From the NCBI GenBank assembly GCA_017477935.1, contig JAFVIC010000101.1, positions 1 through 52,889 of the forward strand: a DNA stretch of 52,889 nucleotides, written 5' to 3'. The notes beneath the pieces were generated by a model. It did not search any database. It saw only the letters and a program-made list of their open reading frames with translations, and was not told the DNA's origin. Shown one piece after another: positions 27,838-36,531 of this stretch; within the stretch, counting starts at the first letter, position 1, and each line of letters begins with the position of its first letter. Position numbers and translations under genes: made by a program. Source of the DNA: Akkermansia sp. Lineage in GTDB: Bacteria > Verrucomicrobiota > Verrucomicrobiia > Verrucomicrobiales > Akkermansiaceae.

Positions 27838-30069
27838 ATGAACGAAATGTACATCGCGATATTGGCCATCCTGCTTTTGCTGGCCGTGTTTGACCTGGTA
27901 GTGGGCGTATCGAACGACGCTGCCAATTTCCTGAACTCTGCTGTGGGCTGCAATGCGGCTCGCCGCAGCATCGTGCTGGCAGTGGCCGCAACAGGTATCA
28001 TACTGGGAGCCTCACTCTCCGGCGGTATGATGGAGATAGCCCGGAGCGGCGTATTCGTACCCGCACAATTCAGCTTTCACGGGGTGATGATTATCTTCCT
28101 CGCCGTCATGCTGACGGATGTGATATTGCTGGATCTCTTCAACACCTTCGGGCTCCCGACCTCGACCACGGTTTCGCTGGTGTTTGAATTGCTGGGCGCG
28201 GCAGTCGCCGTGGCGCTGTGTACCATCTATGAAGGTGGCGAACAGGTAGCCCGGCACCTGGGTGCTTACATCAACAGCAGCAAGGCACTCTCCATTATCT
28301 CCGGCATCTTCTGTTCCGTTGCCGTGGCATTCACCTGCGGTTGCGTAGTAATGTGGTTCTCCCGCCTGCTGTTCAGTTTCCGCTACCAGAGAGCTTACAA
28401 ATACATTGGCGCATTCTGGTGCGCAGTATCCCTCACCGCCATCAGCTATTTTGCTGTATTTAAGGGTCTCAAGCACAGCTCTGTTGTCACCCCCGACATA
28501 CTTGAGCGGCTGAACAACAATATCGGTCTTGTTGTACTCTGCACCTTCGGGGTGTGGTTCGTAGCATCCTTTATCCTGCAATACGTTCTGCGCGTGAATA
28601 CCCTGCGTATCACCGTGCTGGCAGGCACCTGCGCGTTGGCTCTGGCATTTGCAGGCAATGACCTGGTAAACTTCATTGGCGTATTCATGGCAGCTGAATC
28701 CTCCTACCATATTGCCAGTGCTCACGTAGCTGCCGGCGGTACACTGGACACCCTGAGCATGGGCTCCCTGGCCGCTCCGGTACAGGCCAACGTATGGTAC
28801 CTGCTGGCTGCCGGCGCGGTGATGGTGCTGGCTCTCTTCTTCTCCAAAAAGGCTCGCACCGTAACTGAAACGGAGGTAAAACTGGCTCGCAGCAACGGCG
28901 TAAGCAAAGAACGCTTCGGCTCCAGCCTGCCCGCACGCGCCGCAGTGCGTTGGGCGCTGAACGTCTCCCGATTCATCACCCGCATCACCCCCGGCCCCGT
29001 TGCGAGATTTGTTGCTAAGCGCTTCGAGCCACTCGAGCTCAGCGAGGACGACGGCACTGCTTTCGACATGGTACGCGCCTCGGTCAACCTCACCGTATCC
29101 GCTCTGCTCATCTCACTGGCCACATCGTTAAAACTCCCCCTCTCCACCACTTACGTCACTTTCATGGTAGCCATGGGTAGCTCGCTGGCAGACCGTGCAT
29201 GGGGGCGCGATAGTGCCGTATACCGCATCACGGGTGTCATGGTGGTAATCGGTGGCTGGTTCACCACAGGCCTGCTCGCCTTCCTGGCTGCCGGTATTAC
29301 CGCTTCGGTGATGATGCAAGGCGGCCTGTGGGGCATTGTCATCATGCTCCTGGTGGCCGGAGTCGTTCTGGTCAAATCCGCCTATCTGCACCGCCGGAAG
29401 AATACCGACACCTTGCCGGAACTCGACCTGAACTCCCCGCAGGTCATGCACGAGCTGGGTGAAAACTCCGTAAACCGACTTGGCCGCGCTTATGGCATCT
29501 ACCGCGCTACGGTTAAAGCCCTGCTTGCAGAGGACTATAGCTCACTGAAGCGCCTGCGCAAGAAGACCCGCGAGCTCAACCGCACGCTGAAGGCTATACA
29601 GGAGGACCAGATTCTGCCCTGCCTGCAAACCCTGCCCGCTCGCCTGTATGACCAAGGGCAGCTCATACTCCGCCTGCATGAAAATGGGATTATGGTTACA
29701 GAATGCCTGCTCACTATTGTCAAAGCCTGCTACAAGCATATCGACAACAACCACGTAGGCCTGACCGCCGAACAGGGGCACGACCTCCTTTCCATGAGCG
29801 ACCGTATTTCGGCATGCTTCCCTGGTCTGGCACTCAAGCTGCAGAGCGATGGCGGCTCCGGCATCGAGAGCATGATGGCACAGTCCGGCGACCTCAAGAA
29901 TGAGTTTGCCCAATGCATCCGCGCCCATCTTATCCGCGCAGAGGAAGATGAGGTTGACATGCGCAACGGCATCCTGTACCTGAACCTGCTAAACGAAACC
30001 CGAGCCATGGTGCGTCACTCCTTCGCCCTGTTGCAGGATCAATCTGAACTCTTCCGCTCCCACACATAA
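27838..30069 (+). CDS. pit: PiT-family phosphate transporter with PhoU-like C-terminal domain
   Basis: A low-affinity phosphate symporter of the inner membrane, 743 residues against about 500 for Escherichia coli PitA. The N-terminal PiT signature is VGVSNDAANFLNSAVG and the second repeat signature is AFAGNDLVNFIGVFMA. About ten to twelve transmembrane helices run to near residue 515. The last 200 or so residues are soluble and helical (from ELGENSVNRLGRAYGIYRATV), resembling a PhoU-like regulatory domain. ATG at 27838 is chosen because a possible TAGGAT -10 abuts the alternative ATG at 27829. Its place after phoR and a Pho-type motif suggests phosphate control. Confidence 0.88.
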   Translation: MNEMYIAILAILLLLAVFDLVVGVSNDAANFLNSAVGCNAARRSIVLAVAATGIILGASLSGGMMEIARSGVFVPAQFSFHGVMIIFLAVMLTDVILLDLFNTFGLPTSTTVSLVFELLGAAVAVALCTIYEGGEQVARHLGAYINSSKALSIISGIFCSVAVAFTCGCVVMWFSRLLFSFRYQRAYKYIGAFWCAVSLTAISYFAVFKGLKHSSVVTPDILERLNNNIGLVVLCTFGVWFVASFILQYVLRVNTLRITVLAGTCALALAFAGNDLVNFIGVFMAAESSYHIASAHVAAGGTLDTLSMGSLAAPVQANVWYLLAAGAVMVLALFFSKKARTVTETEVKLARSNGVSKERFGSSLPARAAVRWALNVSRFITRITPGPVARFVAKRFEPLELSEDDGTAFDMVRASVNLTVSALLISLATSLKLPLSTTYVTFMVAMGSSLADRAWGRDSAVYRITGVMVVIGGWFTTGLLAFLAAGITASVMMQGGLWGIVIMLLVAGVVLVKSAYLHRRKNTDTLPELDLNSPQVMHELGENSVNRLGRAYGIYRATVKALLAEDYSSLKRLRKKTRELNRTLKAIQEDQILPCLQTLPARLYDQGQLILRLHENGIMVTECLLTIVKACYKHIDNNHVGLTAEQGHDLLSMSDRISACFPGLALKLQSDGGSGIESMMAQSGDLKNEFAQCIRAHLIRAEEDEVDMRNGILYLNLLNETRAMVRHSFALLQDQSELFRSHT

Positions 30070-30116
30070 GGAGCTATAGCGACAGCTCAAACAACACACA
30101 CATCTCAAAGGAGACC

Positions 30117-30148
30117 AAGGCTGACTTCAAACGAAGTCGGCCTTTTTT
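30117..30148 (+). terminator. Terminator after the PiT gene
   Basis: AAGGCTGACTTC pairs with GAAGTCGGCCTT around AAAC and is followed by a run of T, a classical rho-independent signal. Confidence 0.85.
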
Positions 30149-30261
30149 GTATTCCCAACTTCAGAAAATACTCACATGAAGCACCACGATTTTTTGAAGG
30201 GGGAGCGGCTTTGTTTTGGCTTACACCGAGTAGGTGCTCCGCCGCAGATTGAGCAATCACG

Positions 30262-30306
30262 CAAAACAAAAAAACGCACAGTTTCATGCCCGAAGCTGAG
30301 CGTTTT
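30262..30306 (-). terminator. Terminator after tRNA-Arg(CCT)
   Basis: On the minus strand AAAACGC...GCGTTTT, reinforced by CAG/CTG and TTC/GAA inner pairs, is followed by a T-rich tract. It starts six bases after the tRNA. Confidence 0.7.
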
Positions 30307-30311
30307 CTGAG

Positions 30312-30383
30312 TAGCCTCGACGGGAATCGAACCCATATCTGCCCTTTAGGAGAGGGCCGTTCTATCCATTGAACTACGAGGCC
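30312..30383 (-). tRNA. tRNA-Arg (anticodon CCT)
   Basis: On the minus strand GGCCTCG pairs with CGAGGCT, D stem GTTC pairs with GAAC, anticodon stem GCCCT pairs with AGGGC, and the T arm holds GGTTCGATTCC. The loop CTCCTAA gives anticodon CCT, reading AGG. As in the other tRNA-Arg of this window, the first pair is G1-U72. CCA is not encoded. Confidence 0.93.
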
Positions 30384-30438
30384 GTGTGCGGGATATTACA
30401 CACGAAGCAGGTACTTTTGGCAAGCCTGAAGTGTGACT

Positions 30439-31263
30439 TCAGGCGCCGAAAGCGGATTGCAGACGCGAAATCTGCGCGGGGTTAAGGTGAGCAGAGAGCA
30501 CGGGGAGCATGCGGGGGAAGTACTCGGCGCGGTTCCAGCCGTGCAGGGGTTGCGGTGCAGGTTTCTCGAAAGCCCAGGTGGGTATGGGCAGCACGAGGTC
30601 GATAACGGCGGTGGTGGTGGCGGCCATGCGCTCGAGGAGTGCTGTCACCTGCTCTGCCAGCTCGGGCTGTGCGCTGAGCGCCCCCAGCACCCAGGTGTAG
30701 CTGAGGTGGTTGGGCGCGGGGTTGATGGCGGAGATGATGCCGGCGAGGCGCTCGGCCGGCAGGGAGTAGAGGGGCTGCAGGTGGGGCAGGACGCGCTGGT
30801 CGCTGAGGCTGAGCAGGGCTTCGAGCACAGCGGGCGGTGTGGTCTCTCGCGTGCGCAACATGCGGGCCAGCTCAGCCACGCCGGCGAGTTTCTCGGTGGC
30901 GGAGGGCTGAGCCAGGGTGGCCAGCTGCATGGCGGCAGCACGGCTGAGGGCGGGTTCAGGCTCGGCCAGGGTGTAGGGCAGCAGGGCGCGCCAGCCATCG
31001 CCCTTGCGGGCGGTGATGAAGCGCACGAGCTGTGCCAGACTGCCCTTGCGGCCGGCGGGGGCTACCTTGGCGGCAAAGATGTCGTAGGCGGCGAGGTTAT
31101 CCTGCAGGCGGTCGGGGTCATTGCAGGTGACCAGGCCACAGGCTATCATGGCCAGGGGCCATTCATCCGCGCCGATTTCCTGCACGCGCACGGGGTCCTG
31201 CACCATGGCAGCCAGGCGCTCCAGCTCAGAGAGCATGGAGAAGTTGTCCTGAAAAAGTCCCAT
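30439..31263 (-). CDS. Helical repeat protein, unknown function
   Basis: This 274-residue soluble protein starts MGLFQDNFSMLSELERLAAM and is made of short alternating helices rich in Ala and Leu (SRAAAMQLATLAQPSATEKL, PPAVLEALLSLSDQRVLPHL), resembling HEAT or TPR folds without a scoring motif I can confirm. There is no signal peptide or membrane segment. It is the last gene of a four-gene reverse operon, 21 bases after the TPR membrane protein. I do not recognise the family, and a scaffold role is only a guess. Confidence 0.6.
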   Translation of the reverse strand: MGLFQDNFSMLSELERLAAMVQDPVRVQEIGADEWPLAMIACGLVTCNDPDRLQDNLAAYDIFAAKVAPAGRKGSLAQLVRFITARKGDGWRALLPYTLAEPEPALSRAAAMQLATLAQPSATEKLAGVAELARMLRTRETTPPAVLEALLSLSDQRVLPHLQPLYSLPAERLAGIISAINPAPNHLSYTWVLGALSAQPELAEQVTALLERMAATTTAVIDLVLPIPTWAFEKPAPQPLHGWNRAEYFPRMLPVLSAHLNPAQISRLQSAFGA

Positions 31264-31284
31264 TGTGAGTTACGGTGTTAATAA

Positions 31285-32190
31285 TCAGTTAGCTCCGCCG
31301 GGCAGAGTGGACATACCGCCGAAGGGGTCAGCGGAGTCGCCGGTGGCAGGGGCGGGTGCCGGGGTATCACCGAAGGGGTTGGAGGGGTCGATGCCGAAGG
31401 GATTGCCTGTGGAGGGTGCCGGGGCAGGCTCTGCGGCGGGCTGCTCGGCGGCCGGGGCAGCGACGGGTTTGGGGGAATCCACATCAAGCAGGGCGAGGCG
31501 CAGGCCAACGACATTCTCACGCACCAGGGGGCTGTAGGGGCAGATGCTCTGGAGCTGGTTGTAGTAGGTACGGGCGCCCTCAATATCACCACTCAGTTTG
31601 GCCAGATCACCGAGGGTGAGGTAGGCGAGCGCTGTGTAGGGGTTGGCAGGCTGGGCGATAATCTGCTTCCAGTAACCGGTGGCCTTCTCGGTCTGCTCTT
31701 CGTTCGTGAAGTGGGTAGCGAGGGAGGCAAGTGTGCGGGCGCGCAGCAGGGGGTTCTGCGTGGTGGCGGCAATGCTTTCCAGCTGGCCGATGGCCATCTC
31801 GGCCTTGGCGTTGTCGGTAAGCAGGGAGAGCGCCTCCATCAGGCGGGCGAGCTCGGCAGAATTGGTGTCGGGGTACTCGTTGTTAATGGTGGCGAGGGCT
31901 GTGGCAGCGTAGGCGGAAGGCTCGGCAGCGCCGTTCTGAGAGGCGGAGCCCATGGCGGTGACGATAAGGGCACCGGCGCTCTCCTGCTGCTGTTCGGTGT
32001 AGGAGTAATAACCGATGGCGGCGCTTGCCGCTACCATGAAAGCAATACCGCCGATGATAAGCTTCTTGTAGTGTTTGTTGAGGAAGATTTCGTGTTTGGC
32101 GGGTCCGAGTTCAATCTCACCGATGGCTTTGATTTCCTCAGGGGAGAGCGGCATTTCGTCCGGATTGGGGGTGTTCTTTTGCGTTTCCAT
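31285..32190 (-). CDS. Single-pass membrane TPR protein with NPFG-rich tail
   Basis: The product (301 aa) has a cytoplasmic N-terminus rich in acidic residues. One transmembrane helix follows (about 45-66, IIGGIAFMVAASAAIGYYSY), then TPR-like helices (AALATINNEYPDTNSAELARL, then YTALAYLTLGDLAKLSGDIEGA) and a disordered Ala/Pro/Gly tail with NPFGIDPSNPFGD repeats. The layout resembles YfgM-type ancillary translocon proteins, in which TPRs face the periplasm, but the tail is different. It lies 3 bases after metF and 21 bases before the helical repeat gene. The role is inferred only from architecture. Confidence 0.65.
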   Translation of the reverse strand: METQKNTPNPDEMPLSPEEIKAIGEIELGPAKHEIFLNKHYKKLIIGGIAFMVAASAAIGYYSYTEQQQESAGALIVTAMGSASQNGAAEPSAYAATALATINNEYPDTNSAELARLMEALSLLTDNAKAEMAIGQLESIAATTQNPLLRARTLASLATHFTNEEQTEKATGYWKQIIAQPANPYTALAYLTLGDLAKLSGDIEGARTYYNQLQSICPYSPLVRENVVGLRLALLDVDSPKPVAAPAAEQPAAEPAPAPSTGNPFGIDPSNPFGDTPAPAPATGDSADPFGGMSTLPGGAN

Positions 32191-32193
32191 GGT

Positions 32194-33138
32194 TCAGGAT
32201 TTGTAAAGGTTGCTGAGCATGTGGATTCGATCCACGTCAAAATAGTTGTTGATACCGAGATTGTGGTAAATCTCGAGAGTGGCTTTGGAGCGATTGAGGG
32301 TGTAGAAATGGATGCCATCGACGTCGGCATCGAGCAACTCGGCGCACTGGTTGCTGGCGTAGTTGATGCCGATGCGCTCGATGCTGGACTTGTCCCCCCC
32401 GGCGCGCAGCATGGCCTTGAGCAGGCGGGCGGGGAAATTGGTGCCGGCGGAAAGCTCGGCCATGCGATTCATGCTCGATATGGAGGTCACAGGCATGATA
32501 CCGGCGATAATCGGCACATCGATACCGAGCAGGCGGCAGCGGTCGCGGTAGTCGAAGAAGGCGTGATTGTCAAAGAAGAGCTGGGTGCAGATGTAGTCCG
32601 CCCCTTCATCGAGCTTGGCCTTCAGGTAGTCCATCTCGCGGATTCGGTTGCGCGTGTCGGGGTGCCCCTCGCAGAAACCGGCCACACCAATCGTCAGACG
32701 GTTAGGCAAGCGGTTGCGGTCTTCCCACTCGCGGATGAAGCGCACCAGCTCCGCGGCATGTCGGAAGGCGTCTTTTGAGGGGTCATAATCCTTCATGCTG
32801 CGGGGAGGATCACCGCGCAGAGCAAGAATGGCGCTGGCTCCGGCATTCGTGTAGCCCTCAAGAATGCTCTCGATTTCCGCAGCGGTGTGCCCCACACAGG
32901 TGAGGTGGGGTACGGTGGGTATGCCACGCTGCTGGATACCATGCACGACCGAGCGGGTCAGCTCACGAGAACCTCCGCCGGCGCCGTAGGTCACACTCAC
33001 GAAACTGGGGCGGAACTCCTGAAGGCGCACCACGGTATCGAGCAGTGAGCGCGCCCCTTCCTCTGTCTTGGGCGGGAAGAACTCGAACGAGAAAGTCGGC
33101 GTGTTGTCGAACAGCGGTGACCGGGGGCGGGATGGCAT
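32194..33138 (-). CDS. metF: 5,10-methylenetetrahydrofolate reductase
   Basis: A cytoplasmic flavoprotein that reduces methylene-THF to methyl-THF for methionine synthesis. The 314-residue protein has the family landmarks FSFEFFPPKTEEG near the start, SVTYGAGGG, PHLTCVGHT, ILALRGDPP, GVAGFCEGHP and DYICTQLFFDN, all in order for the TIM-barrel MetF. Length is normal (about 300). It sits in a cluster of otherwise unknown membrane and repeat proteins with gaps of 3 to 21 bases, so it is probably co-transcribed with them, and the reason is not clear. No SAM riboswitch or MetJ-like site is visible. Confidence 0.94.
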   Translation of the reverse strand: MPSRPRSPLFDNTPTFSFEFFPPKTEEGARSLLDTVVRLQEFRPSFVSVTYGAGGGSRELTRSVVHGIQQRGIPTVPHLTCVGHTAAEIESILEGYTNAGASAILALRGDPPRSMKDYDPSKDAFRHAAELVRFIREWEDRNRLPNRLTIGVAGFCEGHPDTRNRIREMDYLKAKLDEGADYICTQLFFDNHAFFDYRDRCRLLGIDVPIIAGIMPVTSISSMNRMAELSAGTNFPARLLKAMLRAGGDKSSIERIGINYASNQCAELLDADVDGIHFYTLNRSKATLEIYHNLGINNYFDVDRIHMLSNLYKS

Positions 33139-33149
33139 AGCTCTAAAAA

Positions 33150-33941
33150 TCAGAGGTCGGTAATCTCGTAAGGCTCTTCGGCAGGGGCCGGTTGTTCCGC
33201 AGGAGCCGGTTCCGTGGCAGGGGCGGGCTCCGCGGGGGCGGGTTCCTCAGCGGGGGCGGGAACCGTGAGCGGCTGCGGGGTCAGGAAGGTATTCTGGCGG
33301 CGCAGATCGCGGGCGGAAGCGAAGGGGGAGTAGACGACCTCATCGCCCGGGCGGGGCAGAAGCGCGTCTTCATCGACATCCACCTGCCCCTTGCCGAACT
33401 CCTGGGGGCGCAGGGTTGCACCCACCTGCCCTGACTCTTCGTCCTTAAAGTCCACCGTAGCCTCGCAAAGCACCAGCCCCTCGCGGCGCACGGCAATCAC
33501 CAGCCCTTCAGGCAGCACATCTTTCACGGCCGGCTTGAAGAGAATGGAGACCCACTCTTTGTTGAACGAAGTCACCAGACCGATAGCGCCATCCGTCTTG
33601 GGAGAGGCAGGCACCTGCTCCTGAGCGGCCTGAGCCTTGCGGCGGGCTTCATCGAGCACGGCCTTTTCCTCAGCTTCGTAAACAGATTTCTCCGCCTCAC
33701 GGTCAACCTTTTCCGCTTCGGCCACAGCCTGCTGCAGGCCGGTAGTCTCAGCCCCATCGCCATAGGCGCTCACACGGTCTCGATGGTCGGCCGTCTGCTG
33801 CTGATTCTGGCCGGCCTGACGGGAGATGTTGTAGATATTCTGGTCTGCCTGCATGGCGGGCAAGGTCACGAACACAACGTAAAACATAAGCCCAACCGCT
33901 ATGACCAGCAGCGAGAGAATTGTGACACGAAAGGCATTCAT
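33150..33941 (-). CDS. Membrane-anchored coiled-coil protein, unknown function
   Basis: This 263-residue protein begins with one transmembrane helix (FRVTILSLLVIAVGLMFYVVF). A predicted coiled coil follows (about 65-110, EAEKVDREAEKSVYEAEEKA), then a small beta-rich domain (IGLVTSFNKEWVSILFKPAV, then VEA-like strands to GDEVVYSPFASARDL), and a tail of EPAPAE repeats. The beta segment resembles the strands seen in other envelope proteins of Verrucomicrobia, but no named domain fits. It is the first gene of the metF operon, 11 bases upstream of metF. Function unknown; an envelope structural role is inferred. Confidence 0.6.
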   Translation of the reverse strand: MNAFRVTILSLLVIAVGLMFYVVFVTLPAMQADQNIYNISRQAGQNQQQTADHRDRVSAYGDGAETTGLQQAVAEAEKVDREAEKSVYEAEEKAVLDEARRKAQAAQEQVPASPKTDGAIGLVTSFNKEWVSILFKPAVKDVLPEGLVIAVRREGLVLCEATVDFKDEESGQVGATLRPQEFGKGQVDVDEDALLPRPGDEVVYSPFASARDLRRQNTFLTPQPLTVPAPAEEPAPAEPAPATEPAPAEQPAPAEEPYEITDL

Positions 33942-34138
33942 GCCGCACAGTATAGCATATTCGAGCCCCCTTGCAAGCTCATTGTATGTCAGAAATCCCT
34001 TCCGGGGACATATTTTGCGCAGTGCATGACAAAACGACAGCCTGCCCCGGCAGCACGAACACCCCCGCCATCAGCATGCGCCGAAAACATTTTGTCAAAA
34101 AAAATGTGTTCTACCGCCTGCGCGGACAGTCTTTTGGC

Positions 34139-34167
34139 TTGCAAGGCGACATTCTGCGGAGTATATA
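34139..34167 (+). promoter_or_regulatory. Promoter for pgsA, near-leaderless
   Basis: TTGCAA (34139-34144) and TATATA (34162-34167) with a 17-base spacer. The predicted transcript starts about 4 bases before the ATG at 34179. Confidence 0.65.
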
Positions 34168-34178
34168 AGTGTGCGAAT

Positions 34179-34826
34179 ATGTTTAACCTGCCGAACACCA
34201 TAACCCTGATTCGCATTGCACTGGTCATCGTGTTTGCCGTCTCGCTGGCGATTGACAGTGTAGCCCCGTTCACCGATGGGGTGAGCCACATTGAATCACT
34301 GGAGTACAAGGGTTGGTGGTTTATCCCTGTTACCATTGGCAACTGTATTGCCCTGTGGGCCTTTGTGGCAGGTGCCATCAGCGATTTTCTGGACGGTTAC
34401 CTGGCCCGCAAGTACAACCTTATCACCAACTTCGGCAAGCTCATTGACCCGCTGGCGGACAAGATACTGGTTAGCGCCGCCTTCATCTACCTGACCTACG
34501 TGGGCATGTGTCCCTTCTGGGTCACCATCCTCATCATTTTCCGCGAGTTTCTCGTCACGGGTCTGCGCCAGCTTGCCGTTGAGAGCGGGGTTGTGATGGC
34601 CGCCGACCGCAGCGGCAAGTGGAAAACCGGCATGCAGCTGGCCTATTGCATAGCCTGCCTGGTGCACCTGGGTTACGCCGGCAACCTGCCCGAGCCGCTT
34701 CACAGCCTCTCCATCGGGGTGGGTGGTGAGTGGCTGCGCGCCATTTTCCTGTGGTCGAGTGTCATACTGACCGTATGGAGCGGCCTGCACTACTGCATTT
34801 CGGGGCGTAGTTTTCTGCGTGGCTGA
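34179..34826 (+). CDS. pgsA: CDP-diacylglycerol-glycerol-3-phosphate 3-phosphatidyltransferase
   Basis: An inner-membrane enzyme that commits CDP-diacylglycerol to phosphatidylglycerol. The protein (215 aa) begins FNLPNTITLIRIALVIVF and contains the CDP-alcohol phosphotransferase motif in full: DGYLAR, eight residues, G, three residues, D, three residues, D (ending KLIDPLADK). About four to five transmembrane helices follow. Start at 34179 is set by the promoter geometry; no Shine-Dalgarno sequence precedes it. Length is typical (about 180-220). It leads an envelope-related run with the lipoprotein, M23 peptidase and TPR genes. Confidence 0.92.
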   Translation: MFNLPNTITLIRIALVIVFAVSLAIDSVAPFTDGVSHIESLEYKGWWFIPVTIGNCIALWAFVAGAISDFLDGYLARKYNLITNFGKLIDPLADKILVSAAFIYLTYVGMCPFWVTILIIFREFLVTGLRQLAVESGVVMAADRSGKWKTGMQLAYCIACLVHLGYAGNLPEPLHSLSIGVGGEWLRAIFLWSSVILTVWSGLHYCISGRSFLRG

Positions 34827-34899
34827 TTTTTGGCTGGCAATGGCGCGGAAAATCTGCTAGAGTTACGGCTGTATCATAGCATCCTCCCCTTTTCCGCGT

Positions 34900-35478
34900 A
34901 TGAAATTCTTTATATCTCTCATCGCCTCACTCACGGCTGCCGCCGTACTGGGCAGCTGCCAGCAGCAGAAAGCCTACCCGGTTTTCTTTCTGGTGCAGGA
35001 TTCAAACACTGTTACCGAGGCTGCCGACAGCACCAGCGCCCGCATGATTGTGAAGTTCAACGGTGTCACCTACACACGCATGCCCATCATGTCGCTGGAC
35101 CACTTCGAGAAGTTCCAGTCCCACGTCAACCCCGATGGCTCCTACGGCGTAACACTCTATGCCCGCAAAGAATGGCGTAACCGACTTTATTACAATACCG
35201 TCGACAAGAGCGGCATGCTCATGCTGCCCGTTGTGAACGGCCTGGCGATGGAGCCTATGCGCATTACCCCGGTGAATGACGGCGTGCTGGTCATCTGGAA
35301 CGGGCTCAACGGCTACGACCTCAAGATGATTTCGCGCACGGTCGACCCGATTCACCCCGAACTCGAAGAGAAGCGCTACAAGAAGAAGAACCCCCGCCCC
35401 CTGCCCAAGAAGCCGGAGGACGTGAAGAACCAGACCCGCGACTTCACCGGGCGCACAGTTGGCGAGATTTACGGTTAA
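34900..35478 (+). CDS. Lipoprotein of unknown function
   Basis: The product (192 aa) has a lipoprotein signal (MKFFISLIASLTAAAVLGSC, lipobox LGSC, Cys20). The mature part contains a hydrophilic beta-rich domain (YTRMPIMSLDHFEKFQSH, SYGVTLYARKEWRNRLYY) and a lysine/proline-rich C-terminal segment. No family was recognised. It ends 2 bases before the M23 peptidase gene, so translation is probably coupled and the two may act together at the cell envelope. Confidence 0.65.
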   Translation: MKFFISLIASLTAAAVLGSCQQQKAYPVFFLVQDSNTVTEAADSTSARMIVKFNGVTYTRMPIMSLDHFEKFQSHVNPDGSYGVTLYARKEWRNRLYYNTVDKSGMLMLPVVNGLAMEPMRITPVNDGVLVIWNGLNGYDLKMISRTVDPIHPELEEKRYKKKNPRPLPKKPEDVKNQTRDFTGRTVGEIYG

Positions 35479-35480
35479 CC

Positions 35481-36527
35481 ATGGTACGTACCGCACTGTT
35501 CCAGCTGTTGCTCAGCCTGCTGCTGCTGTGCCCGTGCATGGCAGCCGGGGATTTGGTATTCCACCTGCCGACCGACAACCGCACCCTGTACAGCGAAGGG
35601 GGGGATGCGTATTTCATGTACGTAGACCGCACCTTCGAGGGGGTCACCAGCCGCCCCTGGCAGGCCGGTTCGTGGGGAATGGTGCGTAACCCCTACCGTG
35701 CCGGCAACGGCCAAATCATGTACAGCCGCATGCACGAAGGGATTGACGTCAAACCCATACGGCGAGATGCCAACGGCGAGCCGCTGGATGAAGTGCGAGC
35801 CATCGCCTCCGGGGTTGTCGCTTACGTCAGCGACGACCCCCGCAAGAGCAACTACGGGCGCTACGTCGTCGTTGCCCACCGTGTGCCCGAAGGCACCATC
35901 TACAGCCTGTATGCCCACCTGGCGGCCACTGACTGCAGCGTGGGACAGCAGGTCACCCCGAGAGATACCCTCGGTATACTGGGTTACAGCGGCGTGGGGT
36001 TAAACAAAACCCGTGCACACTGCCACCTGGAAATCTGCCTGATGATTAACTCGAATTACGATTTGATTGTGCAGCCGCCCACGAACAAGCACGGCTTGTT
36101 CAACGGGCTGAACCTGGTGGGGTTCAATGCCGCTGATGTTCTGCGCGCCTGTAAGGGCGGCAAGCCCTTCTCGCTCTCGCGTTATTTTGCCGGTCTGAAA
36201 GAGCACTACCGCGTGCGGGTACCCTGGCAGGGCAGTCTCGACATACTGCGCCGTCACCCGTTCCTCTACAAAGGGCGCTGGGGCCAACCCTGCCCGGCTG
36301 TGGATATAGCCTTCACCCGCGAGGGCATACCCATCGCCATCTATCCCGCTGCGCAGTCAGTCAGCGAACCCACCATCGTCAAATGCCGCCCCCTGCCCAC
36401 CTTGCAGCAGAACGCCACCGTCAACCGCGTGAAAGGCAGCAGCAAAAACGCCGCCCTCACCGCCTCCGGGTTGCGCTATATCAATCTTTTCACCCACACG
36501 GGAGAGCCAACGCCCCCCGCAAACTGA
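35481..36527 (+). CDS. Secreted M23-family (LytM) peptidase
   Basis: This 348-residue protein has a signal peptide (LLLSLLLLCPCMAAG). It contains an M23 metallopeptidase domain (about 80-190) that normally cuts peptidoglycan cross-bridges. The zinc ligands are visible: HEGIDV (HxxxD) and HCHLEI (HxH), with the YGRYVVVAHRV and YAHLAA strands between. The following 150 residues are not a known cell-wall binding domain. Neighbouring lipoprotein and TPR genes abut it by 2 and 4 bases, so it probably works as part of an envelope-remodelling unit. Whether all ligands give catalytic activity needs structural comparison. Confidence 0.85.
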   Translation: MVRTALFQLLLSLLLLCPCMAAGDLVFHLPTDNRTLYSEGGDAYFMYVDRTFEGVTSRPWQAGSWGMVRNPYRAGNGQIMYSRMHEGIDVKPIRRDANGEPLDEVRAIASGVVAYVSDDPRKSNYGRYVVVAHRVPEGTIYSLYAHLAATDCSVGQQVTPRDTLGILGYSGVGLNKTRAHCHLEICLMINSNYDLIVQPPTNKHGLFNGLNLVGFNAADVLRACKGGKPFSLSRYFAGLKEHYRVRVPWQGSLDILRRHPFLYKGRWGQPCPAVDIAFTREGIPIAIYPAAQSVSEPTIVKCRPLPTLQQNATVNRVKGSSKNAALTASGLRYINLFTHTGEPTPPAN

Positions 36528-36531
36528 AGTC

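Noticed and set aside
33783..34178. N-terminal extension of pgsA
   Set aside because: The extension lacks homology and crosses the promoter. The family start is at 34179.
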